Assembly: GCA_030529845.1 (NCBI GenBank)
Contig: JAUMWB010000003.1
Location: 124,001-188,000, forward strand
Direction of reading: 5' to 3'
DNA: 64,000 nucleotides
Origin: Rothia sp. (in: high G+C Gram-positive bacteria)
Lineage (GTDB): Bacteria; Actinomycetota; Actinomycetes; Actinomycetales; Micrococcaceae
Position numbers and translations under genes: made by a program. Of this stretch, positions 25,699-34,956 are shown piece after piece (within the stretch, counting starts at the first letter, position 1; the number at the start of each line of letters is the position of its first letter). The notes below the pieces were generated by a model that was given only the letters and a program-made list of their open reading frames with translations, did no database searches and was not told where the DNA came from.

Positions 25699-26172
25699 AT
25701 GGGCCTCCACAGCCGCCTACCTCAGGGCGCTGCAGGGCGCACGCCTGATGTGGCCCAGTACCACACTATGCACTCTGCCCAGTACTTAGAAGACCAGGCA
25801 ACTGCCTTGCTCAATGCCGCTGCTCCTAAGAGCCGTGGCCGGGCTAGCTCACTCGCCAGTAGCTCAGCTACCGATATGTTCTCCACCGACTCCGACGCCC
25901 TCTCCCTCTGGCAGCAGGCTGCCGGCATCTACAGCACTGATGGGGATGACGGGGAACTCTCCTGGCAGGCAGATGCCCTCTGCGCCCAGACCGACCCTGA
26001 GGCTTTCTTCCCTGAAAAGGGTGGATCAACCCGCGACGCCAAGCGAGTATGCAGCGAATGCCCCGTTCGCGAAGCTTGCCTAGAATACGCCATGGAAAAC
26101 GACGAGCGCTTCGGCATCTGGGGCGGCCTGTCAGAGCGTGAACGCCGCCGCCTCCGCAAGCAAGCTATCTAA
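25699..26172 (+). CDS. WhiB-family iron-sulfur regulator (WhiB2/WhmD-like)
   Basis: About 157 residues. The C-terminal 75 hold the Wbl domain: a first Cys in ADALCAQTDPEAFFPEKGG, then CSECPVREAC (C-x2-C-x5-C) completing four 4Fe-4S ligands, the G-I-W-G-G turn (FGIWGGLSERERRRLRK) and a basic tail that contacts DNA or SigA. An 80-residue Ser/Ala-rich N-terminal extension is unusual in length. ATG 25699 follows GGGA by about five bases; ATG 25684 has no ribosome site. The next gene, DUF3499, is the constant partner of WhiB2 in mycobacteria, which supports a role in division or septation. Confidence 0.9.
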   Translation: MGLHSRLPQGAAGRTPDVAQYHTMHSAQYLEDQATALLNAAAPKSRGRASSLASSSATDMFSTDSDALSLWQQAAGIYSTDGDDGELSWQADALCAQTDPEAFFPEKGGSTRDAKRVCSECPVREACLEYAMENDERFGIWGGLSERERRRLRKQAI

Positions 26173-26190
26173 GAAAGAAGGGCTTGATTC

Positions 26191-26454
26191 ATGGCAATCA
26201 CCCGCCAGTGCTCACGCCAGACATGCCAGCGTGAGGCTATTTTCACGCTCACCTACGCCTATGCGCAGTCAACCGCAGTGATCGGCCCCCTGTCTGTGCA
26301 CCGGGAACCCCACGCCTATGACCTGTGCGAGTTCCACGCTGACCGTCTCACCGCCCCCCAGGGCTGGGATGTTGTGCGTCTGGACGCCCCCGCTCCTAGC
26401 CCCGAGGCAGAGCAGCAGGATGAGGCGTCCTATCCGCCCCTACGTTCGGTCTAA
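26191..26454 (+). CDS. DUF3499 family protein
   Basis: 87 residues. Four cysteines and histidines (RQCSRQTCQREA near the N-terminus, YDLCEFHADRL in the middle) suggest a zinc-ribbon-like fold, the DUF3499 mark. The C-terminus is acidic and proline rich. Eighteen bases after whiB and followed by a terminator, so the two form one operon. Function unknown. Confidence 0.85.
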   Translation: MAITRQCSRQTCQREAIFTLTYAYAQSTAVIGPLSVHREPHAYDLCEFHADRLTAPQGWDVVRLDAPAPSPEAEQQDEASYPPLRSV

Positions 26455-26469
26455 GACCTGAGTCGATAC

Positions 26470-26496
26470 AGCCCGTTGGCCCTAAGCCAACGGGCT
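26470..26496 (+). terminator. Terminator of the whiB-DUF3499 operon
   Basis: A perfect 11-bp stem AGCCCGTTGGC/GCCAACGGGCT (26470-26480, 26486-26496), loop CCTAA, then TTCTTCT. Confidence 0.9.
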
Positions 26497-26598
26497 TTCT
26501 TCTACCCCGCTATATCAAAAAGTGCCCCAATCCGATAAACTTTGACGAGCACACAACACACTCGCGCCCACAGTCCGTGACATAAGGAAGATAAGTTC

Positions 26599-27843
26599 GT
26601 GGTCAACCCCATCAACGCAGCCAACCGAGACGCCTTCACCCGCCGGTCTTTTGTGACCGTCGGAGCCTTGGGCACCGTTACCCTGGCAGCCTGCTCAACC
26701 TCGGAGAGCACCGCTACCAGTAGTGAGGCCAGTAGCGCGAGTGCTACCGCAAGCCCCACTCCCACCGCCAAATTCACCGGTACTGTAGAGGTCTACCCCG
26801 CCCTCGATGAGGTAGAGATTAACCCCATCGAAACCGTCACCGTCACCACCGCTGACTCAACCCTCACCAAGGTCACCGTGACCACCGCCAAGGGCGAAGA
26901 ACTTGCCGGTGAGCTAGCCGCAGACGGAAAGAGCTGGGCCTCAACCGACCGCATGCTCTTCCACAGCGACTACACCGTAGAGTGGGAAGCTGAAGACACC
27001 GCAGGTACCGCAGGCACCGGCGAGAGCACTTTCTCCACTGTCTCTGCGGCCTATGAGGTCGATGCCCTCATGAACTTCGACGAGGGCGCTAGCTACGGCA
27101 TCGGTAAAATTATCCAGTTCAACTTCTCTGAGCCTGTCCTGAACAAGGCCGAGGTAGAAAAGCGCATCACCGTCAAGGGTGGCGGTGATCAGGCCGGTAA
27201 GTTCCGTTGGTACAGCGACTACATGGCGCGCTACCGCCCCGAGGACAAGTGGGCCACTAACTCTACTGTCACCGTTACCATCGACTTGTTCGGACTTGAC
27301 GTAGGCAACGGCATGATCGGTAACCACACCACCACCCGTAGCTTCAAGACCTGGAATAAGCGCTACGCCTTTGCGGATAACAACACTAAGACCATCAAGA
27401 TGTATGTCGATGACGTCATGGTGCACGAAGCTTTCATTACCCTGGGCAACATTGAGTGGCCTTCTGTGGTGGGCCAGCTGGTCATCATGGAAAAGGCTGA
27501 GAGCTACTACTTCAACCCCGGTTCTCTTAATCTAGCAGAAAACGACCCCCACTACTACGAGCCTTTCTGGGCCTCCTGGACTGCTCGACTGACCTCCGGC
27601 GGTGTATTCGTTCACCAGGCCCTGCCTTCCGCCTGGTCTTCGGTGGGTCGCGCGAACGTCTCTCACGGCTGCATCGGTATGCTACCCGATGACGCCAAGT
27701 TCTTCTACAACACCTTCGGCGTTGGCGACGTGGTAGAGACCGTGAACACCGGCTACCCCCAGGCTGACCCCGACGACGGCTACGGTGACTGGAACATTCC
27801 TTTTGCCAACTACCACGACACCACCTGGAAGGGTAACTGGTAA
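26599..27843 (+). CDS. Tat-exported lipoprotein L,D-transpeptidase
   Basis: 414 residues. The N-terminus has twin arginines (FTRRSFVTVGALG, residues 15-16) and a lipobox LAAC with Cys 32, so the protein is probably a Tat-dependent lipoprotein. A Ser/Thr/Ala-rich linker, then two Ig-like domains (about 60-260) and a YkuD catalytic domain (about 265-400) with SHGCIGM, holding the catalytic Cys. The family usually has Arg or Asn after HGCI/V; Gly here is unusual. Such enzymes form 3-3 cross-links or attach proteins to peptidoglycan. Single gene between two terminators. Confidence 0.9.
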   Translation: MVNPINAANRDAFTRRSFVTVGALGTVTLAACSTSESTATSSEASSASATASPTPTAKFTGTVEVYPALDEVEINPIETVTVTTADSTLTKVTVTTAKGEELAGELAADGKSWASTDRMLFHSDYTVEWEAEDTAGTAGTGESTFSTVSAAYEVDALMNFDEGASYGIGKIIQFNFSEPVLNKAEVEKRITVKGGGDQAGKFRWYSDYMARYRPEDKWATNSTVTVTIDLFGLDVGNGMIGNHTTTRSFKTWNKRYAFADNNTKTIKMYVDDVMVHEAFITLGNIEWPSVVGQLVIMEKAESYYFNPGSLNLAENDPHYYEPFWASWTARLTSGGVFVHQALPSAWSSVGRANVSHGCIGMLPDDAKFFYNTFGVGDVVETVNTGYPQADPDDGYGDWNIPFANYHDTTWKGNW

Positions 27844-27868
27844 GACCCGAGCCGCACCGGCCTAGAAG

Positions 27869-27923
27869 GGAAAACTCCCACTTCACAGCACCATCGGATG
27901 GAACTGTGAGGTGGGAGTTTTCC
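27869..27923 (+). terminator. Terminator after the L,D-transpeptidase gene
   Basis: A stem of about 20 bp with one G-U pair (arms from 27869 and up to 27923), 3' arm ending GGGAGTTTTCC. It begins 25 bp after the stop codon, and TAGAAT (27936-27941) for the next gene follows immediately. Confidence 0.82.
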
Positions 27924-27985
27924 GTCTCTACCGCGTAGAATACACAGGCAGACGCACCCCTATATACCCCGGGAGGAAACCCGCC

Positions 27986-29008
27986 GTGGCCCAGCAGCCC
28001 GACCAGAACCAGGAGTGGAAGAAACTCAGCCCCGCTGTTACTACCCCTAAGGCCGATAGCCTACTGTCAGCCCGCAGGGCTGAACGCGGTATTCAGACTC
28101 CGGCCCCCAGCCCTAGCGAGCCCACTGATACCGGTCAGCCAGTGCAGCAGACAGGGGAGGAAGTTTCACCCGAGGCAGCCCCCTGGACCTCGCCCCTGGC
28201 CGCGGTAGCAGCCCCCGCCAGTAGCGCGTCCGCCCCTGAACCCACCCCGGCTACAGAACGAGCCGAAGCCCGCGAACTTGCGGTAAACGACAAACCCCAC
28301 CTGCTGGGTCTGCGCCGGGCTATTATCGCTGTGACTGTTCCCGTCCTCACCATCATGCTGGCCGTACGCGCCGTAGCCAGCTCAGCCTTCCTCTGGATCG
28401 AATACCACCGCCCCGGCTTCCCCGCCGACAGCTACGGTTTTGACACCCAAGAAAGACTGCGCCTGGGCTCCTACGGGTTGGACTACATCTTGAACCTTGC
28501 CCCCCATACCTACCTGGCCGGTATAACCACCGGAGGCCAAGCAGCCTTTCTGCCCAGCGAAGTCGAACACATGACCGACGTCAAACGAGTCATGCTCATC
28601 AGCATGACCTTCGCCCTCATCATACTGGTCCTTGCCCTGCTCTCAGCTAGAACCCTGCGCCTGCGGGCACCCGGCGTCCTACGCTCATCCCTCTTCGCCG
28701 GGACCTGGCTGACCCTGGTGCTCCTTACCGGCCTGGCTGTAGCTGGCCTGCTCGGCTGGGAAACCTTCTTCACCACCTTCCACGAGGTTTTCTTCCCCCA
28801 GGGCAACTGGCAGTTCCGCATGAGCGATACCCTGATCCGCCTCTACCCGCCCCAGTTCTGGGTGGACGCAGCCGCCGCTGCTGGCCTGCTCATCCTCCTG
28901 ATCACAGCAATCCTGCTAGCCGCCACCTGGCCCACCCGCTACCGCAAGCAGCTCGCCCTCAAGCGCCGGGCAGAACGTCAGGAACTCAAAGAACTCCTGA
29001 CCAAGTAA
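27986..29008 (+). CDS. TIGR01906/DUF1461 family integral membrane protein
   Basis: 340 residues from GTG 27986, with GGGAGG ten bases upstream. About 100 residues of Pro/Ala/Ser-rich cytosolic sequence precede four membrane helices; between helices one and two lies the family pattern IEYHRPGFPADSYGF and RLRLGSYGLDYIL. The charged end is KRRAERQELKELL. Function unknown. Next to pmt and rsmI, the usual actinobacterial location. A TAGAAT -10 box lies at 27936-27941. Confidence 0.82.
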   Translation: MAQQPDQNQEWKKLSPAVTTPKADSLLSARRAERGIQTPAPSPSEPTDTGQPVQQTGEEVSPEAAPWTSPLAAVAAPASSASAPEPTPATERAEARELAVNDKPHLLGLRRAIIAVTVPVLTIMLAVRAVASSAFLWIEYHRPGFPADSYGFDTQERLRLGSYGLDYILNLAPHTYLAGITTGGQAAFLPSEVEHMTDVKRVMLISMTFALIILVLALLSARTLRLRAPGVLRSSLFAGTWLTLVLLTGLAVAGLLGWETFFTTFHEVFFPQGNWQFRMSDTLIRLYPPQFWVDAAAAAGLLILLITAILLAATWPTRYRKQLALKRRAERQELKELLTK

Positions 29009-29023
29009 AACCGCACAAGAACA

Positions 29024-29065
29024 TACAGCCCGGGGCCGGTTCAGAAGAACCGGCCCCGGGCTGTA
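29024..29065. terminator. Bidirectional hairpin between TIGR01906 gene and pmt
   Basis: A perfect 19-bp GC-rich stem (29024-29042 with 29047-29065) with loop AGAA between convergent genes; no clear T-run. Confidence 0.78.
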
Positions 29066-29084
29066 CGGCTGGAATGAGAGAACC

Positions 29085-30692
29085 CTAAATCCAGGCGTCA
29101 AACCACATGCGCTCACGCCACTCGGCGTAGGGAACGGTCTGGGCCGTCCAGATGGGCCAGTAGTAGATAGAAACCAGGAGCGCGAAGACTACAAAGAGAC
29201 CGACTACCAGTAGACCTGCCCGGCGGCGGCGCACGCTGTCGCCGGAGCGTCCTAGCGCCAGCCCTAAAATACCCGCCAGCATAAGAATCAGGTAGGGCTC
29301 AAAGGACAGGGCGTAGAAGAAGAACATGGTGCGCTTAGGGTAGGCGAACCAGGGGAAGTATCCCACCGCAAAGACCGCGAAAAGCGAAGCAAAACGCCAG
29401 TCACGGCGGAGTGCCACCAGCAACAGTGAGAGAGTGGCCACGATGATAAAGGACCACCAGAGGAGGGGGTTGCCGATATTGAGGACTGCCTCGGAGCAGG
29501 AATCGACCGTGCACCCGTTAACACCCAGGTCGGGGGACTCATAGTAGTAGCTGGTGGGACGACCCAAGATGAGCCACTGCCAGGCAGGAGACTCGTAGGT
29601 GTGGGGGGAGTCCAGCCCGGAATGGAAGGAGTAGGCAGAGCGGTGGTACTCCCAGAGGGAGCGCAGAGACTCTGGCAACCAGAGAAGCCCCTCGCCGGGG
29701 TGCTCCGCAGCCCAGTTGCGGTCGTAGGCAGAATCTGAGAGGAACCAGCCGGTCCAGGTCGCTAGATAGGTCAGCAGACCGGTACCGATGAGGGCAAAGA
29801 AAGCGAACACGCCGTCGCGCAGGAAACCCGAGATGTACCAGCGGCGGATACCTGCGATACGGCGGGCATTAGCATCCCAAAAAACCGTCATCAGACCGAA
29901 GATAGCGATGAAGAAGAGGGCGTTCCACTTGACACCTACCGCCAAACCCGCGCAGATACCGGCAATAAACCGCCAGTAGCGGAAGCCCAGCCAGGGCCCG
30001 TAGAGCATAAAGTCGTCGGTGGGAGCGCCGCCATGGGTACGGGCATGAGCCGCAATACGGGCCGCGAGCCTACGCCTACCCTGGTAACGGTCAAGCAGTA
30101 GTGCCACAAAGGTAGCCAGCAACCAGAACATCAGGAAGATATCGAGCAGGGCAAAGCGGGACTGCACAAAATGCAGACCATCGATAGAAATCAGCAGGCC
30201 AGCCAGGGTAGCAACCGTAACCGAGCGGAAGAGCATCCAACCAGCCAGCATGACTAGACCTACCGACAGGGTGCCGGTCAGGGCTGCCGCAAATCGCCAG
30301 CCAAAGGGGTTATCATCGCCAAAAACTGCCATCCCCAAGGCAATCATCCACTTACCTACCGGCGGGTGAACCACATATTCAGCGGTTTCAAGTATGCCCG
30401 AAGGGGCACCTGCGACGAAGGCTTCGTTAGCTGTATCTGACCAGTTACGCTCATACCCAAAGTGCAAGAGGGAATAGGCATCTTTGGCATAGTAGGTCTC
30501 GTCAAAGACGATGGCGTTCGGGTTGGCCAGGTTCACAAAGCGCATAAGCCCGGCCAGCACCAGAACCAGCAGAGGCGCTACCCAGCCGTAACGGGGCAGG
30601 GGCACAGAGGCTACGGCAAGCCGAGCCCGGAGGGCCGATTCGGTGAAAGCGTCTTTGAGGGTCAGGACGGCAGAGGTTGGGTTAGATGTCAC
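29085..30692 (-). CDS. pmt: Protein O-mannosyltransferase (polyprenyl-phosphate-mannose-dependent)
   Basis: About 535 residues, ten or more membrane helices, GT39 family. The first extracytoplasmic loop carries the catalytic acidic motif NAIVFDETYYAKDAYSLL, and a second region AEYVVHPPVGKWMIALG matches the conserved HPPxGK element. The end holds YGEWR-like WRERMWFDAWI. It transfers mannose to Ser/Thr of secreted proteins as they leave the Sec channel. Start chosen at GTG 30692, seven bases after a TAGCAT box (30700-30705), suggesting a leaderless message; an in-frame start at 30758 is possible. Divergent from rsmI as in M. tuberculosis. Confidence 0.9.
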   Translation of the reverse strand: MTSNPTSAVLTLKDAFTESALRARLAVASVPLPRYGWVAPLLVLVLAGLMRFVNLANPNAIVFDETYYAKDAYSLLHFGYERNWSDTANEAFVAGAPSGILETAEYVVHPPVGKWMIALGMAVFGDDNPFGWRFAAALTGTLSVGLVMLAGWMLFRSVTVATLAGLLISIDGLHFVQSRFALLDIFLMFWLLATFVALLLDRYQGRRRLAARIAAHARTHGGAPTDDFMLYGPWLGFRYWRFIAGICAGLAVGVKWNALFFIAIFGLMTVFWDANARRIAGIRRWYISGFLRDGVFAFFALIGTGLLTYLATWTGWFLSDSAYDRNWAAEHPGEGLLWLPESLRSLWEYHRSAYSFHSGLDSPHTYESPAWQWLILGRPTSYYYESPDLGVNGCTVDSCSEAVLNIGNPLLWWSFIIVATLSLLLVALRRDWRFASLFAVFAVGYFPWFAYPKRTMFFFYALSFEPYLILMLAGILGLALGRSGDSVRRRRAGLLVVGLFVVFALLVSIYYWPIWTAQTVPYAEWRERMWFDAWI

Positions 30693-30778
30693 CCTAGCTA
30701 TGCTACCCGGGGTGGCGGAATCATGCGTGCGTGTAGCGCCAAGACTCACAGGGTACAAAAGTAGTAGGGTTTAACCCT

Positions 30779-31663
30779 ATGGAACCCTCCCCTCATACCA
30801 AGCCCGCTGCGCCGGCCGAAGGCGGCGCCCTCGTTCTGGGCGGAACCCCCATCGGCAACCTAGCCGACGCCTCCCCGCGTCTGCGTGAGGCGCTCGCGTC
30901 CGCCGACGTCCTGGCCGTAGAAGACAGCCGCACCCTGCGCAAACTTGCTGCCGGGCTGGGCGTCACCACCCGGGGTCGGGTACTGGTCAATCACGACCAC
31001 AACGAGGCCGACCGTGCCGGGCAGATTGTTGAAGCCGTGGCAGCCGGTCAGACCGTGCTACTCATGTCGGACGCCGGTATGCCAGCAGTCTCTGACCCCG
31101 GCTACGTGGCAGCAGCGGCCGTAGCCGACGCTGGTCTGACCGTCACCGCCCTGCCCGGCCCCTCAGCTGTGGTCACCGCCATTGCCGTTTCCGGTCTACC
31201 CTCGGGCCGTTTCACCTTCGAGGGCTTCCTGGCCCGCAAGGGCTCAGACCGCACCCGCCGCCTGGCGGCGCTTGCAGCCGAAGAGCGCACCATGGTCTTC
31301 TACGAGTCCCCCCACCGGCTGGCCGCGACCCTGCACGACTTTGCTGAAACCTTCGGGGCAGAGCGCCGGGCGGCTGTCTGCCGCGAACTTACCAAGCTGC
31401 ACGAAGAAGTAGCCCGCGGTAGCCTGGCAGAACTGATCACCTGGGCAGAGTCCAAGCAGATGAAGGGCGAAATTGCCATCGTGGTGGAGGGGGCACCCGC
31501 ACCTGAGGCTGAAGAAGCAGAGAACCTAACCGATCTCGTCCTTGAACTGGTTGCAGGTGGCGCCCGCCTGAAAGCCGCCTGTGCCCAGGTGGCCGAAGCT
31601 CACGGGGTCTCTAAACGCGACCTCTACCAGGCGACCCTGGCCGTCAAAGATTCAGAAAGCTAA
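30779..31663 (+). CDS. rsmI: 16S rRNA (cytidine(1402)-2'-O)-methyltransferase
   Basis: 294 residues of the tetrapyrrole-methylase fold. Conserved segments: LVLGGTPIGNLADASPRL near the start, VEDSRTLRKL, LMSDAGMPAVSDPGY (SAM and RNA site) and VVTAIAVSGLPSGRFTFEGFL. It methylates the ribose of C1402 in the decoding centre. ATG 30779 lies eight bases after TAGGGT (30765-30770) with no ribosome site, so it may be leaderless. An AGGGTT-T-AACCCT inverted repeat is at 30766-30778 in the shared pmt/rsmI control region. tatD follows four bases after its stop. Confidence 0.93.
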   Translation: MEPSPHTKPAAPAEGGALVLGGTPIGNLADASPRLREALASADVLAVEDSRTLRKLAAGLGVTTRGRVLVNHDHNEADRAGQIVEAVAAGQTVLLMSDAGMPAVSDPGYVAAAAVADAGLTVTALPGPSAVVTAIAVSGLPSGRFTFEGFLARKGSDRTRRLAALAAEERTMVFYESPHRLAATLHDFAETFGAERRAAVCRELTKLHEEVARGSLAELITWAESKQMKGEIAIVVEGAPAPEAEEAENLTDLVLELVAGGARLKAACAQVAEAHGVSKRDLYQATLAVKDSES

Positions 31664-31667
31664 GCCC

Positions 31668-32744
31668 ATGTGTACCGACCATACCCTCACCGACGCCGAA
31701 CTGCGTGATCTTGCCGAGCGTTTTGCCTCCTACTTACCCAGTGAGGCTGAGCAGATCGCCAGTATCTTTGAGACCCCCGAACCGATTTTTGAGGGCGAAG
31801 TTCCCCCTGCCTATCGGGCTGACCGCTATAACACCGCCGGGGAGCCCAGCGGGGAGGGCACCCGCCGCCGCGGGGAGAAGGGAGAGGACGGCCGCCGCCG
31901 CAACCTGGTCTTTCCGCCGGCTCCCGCGCCCCTGCCCTATGCCATCGTCGATAACCACACCCACATGGACCTGCTGGACGGCGAGGTGGCTGTGACCGCC
32001 CGCGACGCCCTGGATACCGGTGAAGCCCTGGGCATCGGTGCAATTGTGCAGGTGGGCTGTGACGTGCCCAGTTCCCTCTATGCTGTGCGAGCAGCCCAGG
32101 CTGACCCCCGCGTCCTAGCCGCTGTGGCCCTGCACCCCAATGAGGTCCCCAAGCTGGCAGAAGCTGGTCAGCTGGAGACGGCTTTGGCTGCTATCGATAC
32201 CTTGGCAGCTGACCCGCGCGTCCGTGCCCTGGGGGAGACCGGCCTGGACTACTTCCGTACCGGTGAAGAGGGGCAGGCTGCCCAGGAGGAATCCTTCCGC
32301 GCCCATATCCGTATGGCCAAGAAACACGGTAAAGCTGTGCAGATTCACGACCGGGACGCGCACGAGGACGTCGTCCGTATCTTGCTTGATGAGGGCGCCC
32401 CCGAGACCGTTATCTTCCACTGCTACTCCGGCGGGCCCGACCTGGCCGAGATCTGCAACGACCAGGGCTGGTACATGAGCTTTGCGGGCACCGTGACCTT
32501 CAAGAACTCGCACGGTATTCAAGAGTCGCTGAGGCTAGCCCGCCGGGATCTCATCCTGACGGAGACCGACGCCCCCTTCTTGACTCCCCACCCCTTCCGG
32601 GGGCGTCCTAACGCCTCATATATGACCAACTACACGGTGCGCTTCATGGCAGAGCACCTGGGGACTGACCTGGAAGAGCTCTGCCGGGATATTCGGGCTA
32701 ACTCTTTGGCAGCATACGGGAGCTGGGGGATTGAGGGCTTCTAG
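31668..32744 (+). CDS. TatD family metal-dependent hydrolase (DNase)
   Basis: 358 residues from ATG 31668, four bases behind the rsmI stop with no ribosome site of its own, so translation is likely coupled. The TatD barrel begins near residue 90: NHTHMD (first metal-binding histidines), GETGLDYFR (Glu ligand), QIHDRDAHED, FHCYSGG and TETDAPFLTP (final Asp). The first 90 residues are an extension not seen in short TatD proteins, ending in a basic low-complexity stretch. TatD enzymes cleave DNA or related phosphoesters, roles in repair and quality control. The 3' end overlaps the convergent GT87 gene by 47 bp. Confidence 0.9.
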   Translation: MCTDHTLTDAELRDLAERFASYLPSEAEQIASIFETPEPIFEGEVPPAYRADRYNTAGEPSGEGTRRRGEKGEDGRRRNLVFPPAPAPLPYAIVDNHTHMDLLDGEVAVTARDALDTGEALGIGAIVQVGCDVPSSLYAVRAAQADPRVLAAVALHPNEVPKLAEAGQLETALAAIDTLAADPRVRALGETGLDYFRTGEEGQAAQEESFRAHIRMAKKHGKAVQIHDRDAHEDVVRILLDEGAPETVIFHCYSGGPDLAEICNDQGWYMSFAGTVTFKNSHGIQESLRLARRDLILTETDAPFLTPHPFRGRPNASYMTNYTVRFMAEHLGTDLEELCRDIRANSLAAYGSWGIEGF

Positions 32745-33942
32745 CCGCTAGCGCGATATAGGCGACCGCCCAGACCACCGGCAGGGCGTGCAAGAGAGCT
32801 AGGTGCTCGGGCCATTCGTTACCGCCCCAGTTGTGCCCGCCAAACCAGACCGCAAAGGGCATGGCAAAGATGAGTACACCGGTGGCGGCCAGGTAGAGGT
32901 AGCCGGTGTGCGCGGTGCGCCAGCCGTAGAGACCCGCGAAGATGAGGAAGGTCACGAACCAGACCCAGTGGTGGGTCCAGGAGATGGGGGAGAGCAACAG
33001 CCCCAGCGCCGCAACACAGGAGGCGGCCCCCAGGTAGGCGCAGGGGGCGTCCTGCCCCGTTAACCTGCGCACGGCTAGGTAAGTCAGCACTACCGACCCC
33101 AGGGCGGTGATGACAAAAAGGACGCCGGTGAGCCAGCTGGGGAAGAGCATGGCCCAGGTGCCCAGCAGGTTATAGTTCAGCGCCCCGGTAATGGAGCCCA
33201 CGCGGGAGGATTCAAAGATTTTCTCGGTGAAGTACTCGCGGGCTACCTCAAAATCGACGGCAAAACTCAGCGCGATGGAGGCCAGGCCGGTGCCCACGAA
33301 ACGGGCCAGGGACTTCCAATCGCGGGTGGCGATGAAGAGTAGTCCGAAGATAGCCGGGGTGAGTTTAATGCAGGCTGTCAGGGCAATCAGCACCCCGTGC
33401 CAGCGGGTGTTCTTGAGGTAGATGACGTCGATGAGAATCAGCAGTACCAAAAAGAGGTTGATCTGCCCCAGTTCCATGTTGAAACTGATGGGGAAGAACT
33501 TGAGCAGCAGGGGAGTGAGCCAAAACCCGGCTGCCAGGGCGGGGCGCTTGCCTACCCCCATCCCCCGGCAGGAGAGGTAGACCAGGGCTACCAGCGCGGC
33601 AATGTTGAGCAGCAGGAATATAGGCCCTGCGGTATCTGCACTGGTGAGCAGCACAAAGGGGGTGAAAACTAGGGCAGCAAAGGGCGGGTAGGTGAACCCG
33701 TAGATTTCTTCGGGCGGTAGGGCCCAGTTGTAGAGCTGGCCGGTTTCTAACCAGTGGGCAACTCCGCCGTAGTAGACCTGTAGGTCGAAGAATTCCCGGG
33801 CCACCATTTTTTCGTCCCAGAGGAAGGGGTAGGCGCTGATGACGGTGAGCGCTAGGGTGGTGACCAGGGCCGGTGTGCTGGTGAGCGCCCTGGTGAGGGC
33901 GGCGATGGGCGGACGCTGGTGGGCGGCAGGTGCTACAGGCAT
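32698..33942 (-). CDS. GT87-family polyprenyl-phosphate-mannose alpha-mannosyltransferase-like membrane protein
   Basis: 414 residues with about ten membrane helices. The first extracytoplasmic loop contains [17 protein letters not shown], whose acidic residue fits the GT-C catalytic position, followed by [16 protein letters not shown], a hallmark of the GT87 (DUF2029/PimE-like) family. In mycobacteria these enzymes add mannose or arabinose to glycolipids outside the membrane using decaprenyl-phosphate sugars. With pmt nearby, polyprenyl-phosphate-mannose is probably available. Acceptor unknown. Overlaps tatD tail to tail. Confidence 0.85.
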   Translation of the reverse strand: MPVAPAAHQRPPIAALTRALTSTPALVTTLALTVISAYPFLWDEKMVAREFFDLQVYYGGVAHWLETGQLYNWALPPEEIYGFTYPPFAALVFTPFVLLTSADTAGPIFLLLNIAALVALVYLSCRGMGVGKRPALAAGFWLTPLLLKFFPISFNMELGQINLFLVLLILIDVIYLKNTRWHGVLIALTACIKLTPAIFGLLFIATRDWKSLARFVGTGLASIALSFAVDFEVAREYFTEKIFESSRVGSITGALNYNLLGTWAMLFPSWLTGVLFVITALGSVVLTYLAVRRLTGQDAPCAYLGAASCVAALGLLLSPISWTHHWVWFVTFLIFAGLYGWRTAHTGYLYLAATGVLIFAMPFAVWFGGHNWGGNEWPEHLALLHALPVVWAVAYIALAARSPQSPSSRMLPKS

Positions 33943-34047
33943 GGGGTTTCCGGGGTTGGGTGGCTGGGTACGAGCAGTAATTCTACCGGGGGTGTTCTGG
34001 GAGCGAAGAAATCTATGTGTATATACAGACCCGGTAGACTAGGGAGC

Positions 34048-34956
34048 GTGACTGAACAGCAATCTCCCGTACCCGATGCCCTGTTGGGCCCCCAAGAAAT
34101 TCGTGATCTGGCCGCCCAGCTCGGTATCCGCCCCACTAAGACCCTGGGGCAGAACTTCGTGATTGATCCCAATACGATTCGTCGTATCATCGCCGCCGCC
34201 GATATCAGCCCCGATGAGACGGTGGTTGAGGTTGGTCCGGGCCTGGGTTCTCTGACCCTGGGTATTTTGGATGCAGCCAAAGATATGGTTGCTGTTGAGA
34301 TCGATCCGCCTCTTGCTGAACAGCTTCCGACGACGATTGCTAAGTTCCGCCCCGGCTCGGAAGACCGTATCGACGTGGTGCTCTCTGATGCCATGAAGGT
34401 CACCGAGCTGCCGCGCACCCCGTCCGCTCTGGTAGCTAACCTGCCCTATAACGTGGCGGTGCCGGTGCTCCTGCATATGTTTGCTACCTTCCCCTCGATT
34501 GAACACGCCCTGGTCATGGTGCAGGACGAGGTCGCAGACCGCCTCTCGGCCAAGCCCGGGTCTAAGATTTACGGGGTGCCTTCGGTCAAGGCTAACTGGT
34601 TCGCTGAGGTGTCTAAGGCCGGGGTAATCGGTACTAACGTTTTCTGGCCTGCTCCCAAGATTAAGTCGGGTCTGGTGGCTTTTAAGCGTCGCCCTGAGCT
34701 ACTGTCTGACCTGCCTCGTGAAGAGGTTTTTGCTATTGTCGATGCTGCCTTTGCCCAGCGTCGCAAGACCCTGCGGGCTGCTCTAGCCGGTTGGGCCGGT
34801 TCAGCTGCCCGTGCCGGTGAGATTCTTGAGACCGCCGGTATTGACCCGCAGTTGCGCGGGGAAAAGCTCGATATTTTTGACTTTATCAAGATTGCCGAAG
34901 CCGCCCGGCAGGTACCTGCCCCTGCCGACCAGAGCGGGGAGGACACGTCCGCATGA
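34048..34956 (+). CDS. rsmA: 16S rRNA (adenine(1518)-N6/adenine(1519)-N6)-dimethyltransferase
   Basis: 302 residues. SAM-binding motifs [11 protein letters not shown] and [10 protein letters not shown], and the catalytic NLPYN motif of the KsgA/Dim1 family. [13 protein letters not shown] is the conserved N-terminal element. It dimethylates two adenosines in helix 45 of 16S rRNA. Start at GTG 34048: AGGGAG (34041-34046) precedes it, but a TAGACT box (34035-34040) exactly seven bases upstream may instead make this a leaderless start. Overlaps ispE by four bases (ATGA). Confidence 0.94.
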   Translation: MTEQQSPVPDALLGPQEIRDLAAQLGIRPTKTLGQNFVIDPNTIRRIIAAADISPDETVVEVGPGLGSLTLGILDAAKDMVAVEIDPPLAEQLPTTIAKFRPGSEDRIDVVLSDAMKVTELPRTPSALVANLPYNVAVPVLLHMFATFPSIEHALVMVQDEVADRLSAKPGSKIYGVPSVKANWFAEVSKAGVIGTNVFWPAPKIKSGLVAFKRRPELLSDLPREEVFAIVDAAFAQRRKTLRAALAGWAGSAARAGEILETAGIDPQLRGEKLDIFDFIKIAEAARQVPAPADQSGEDTSA

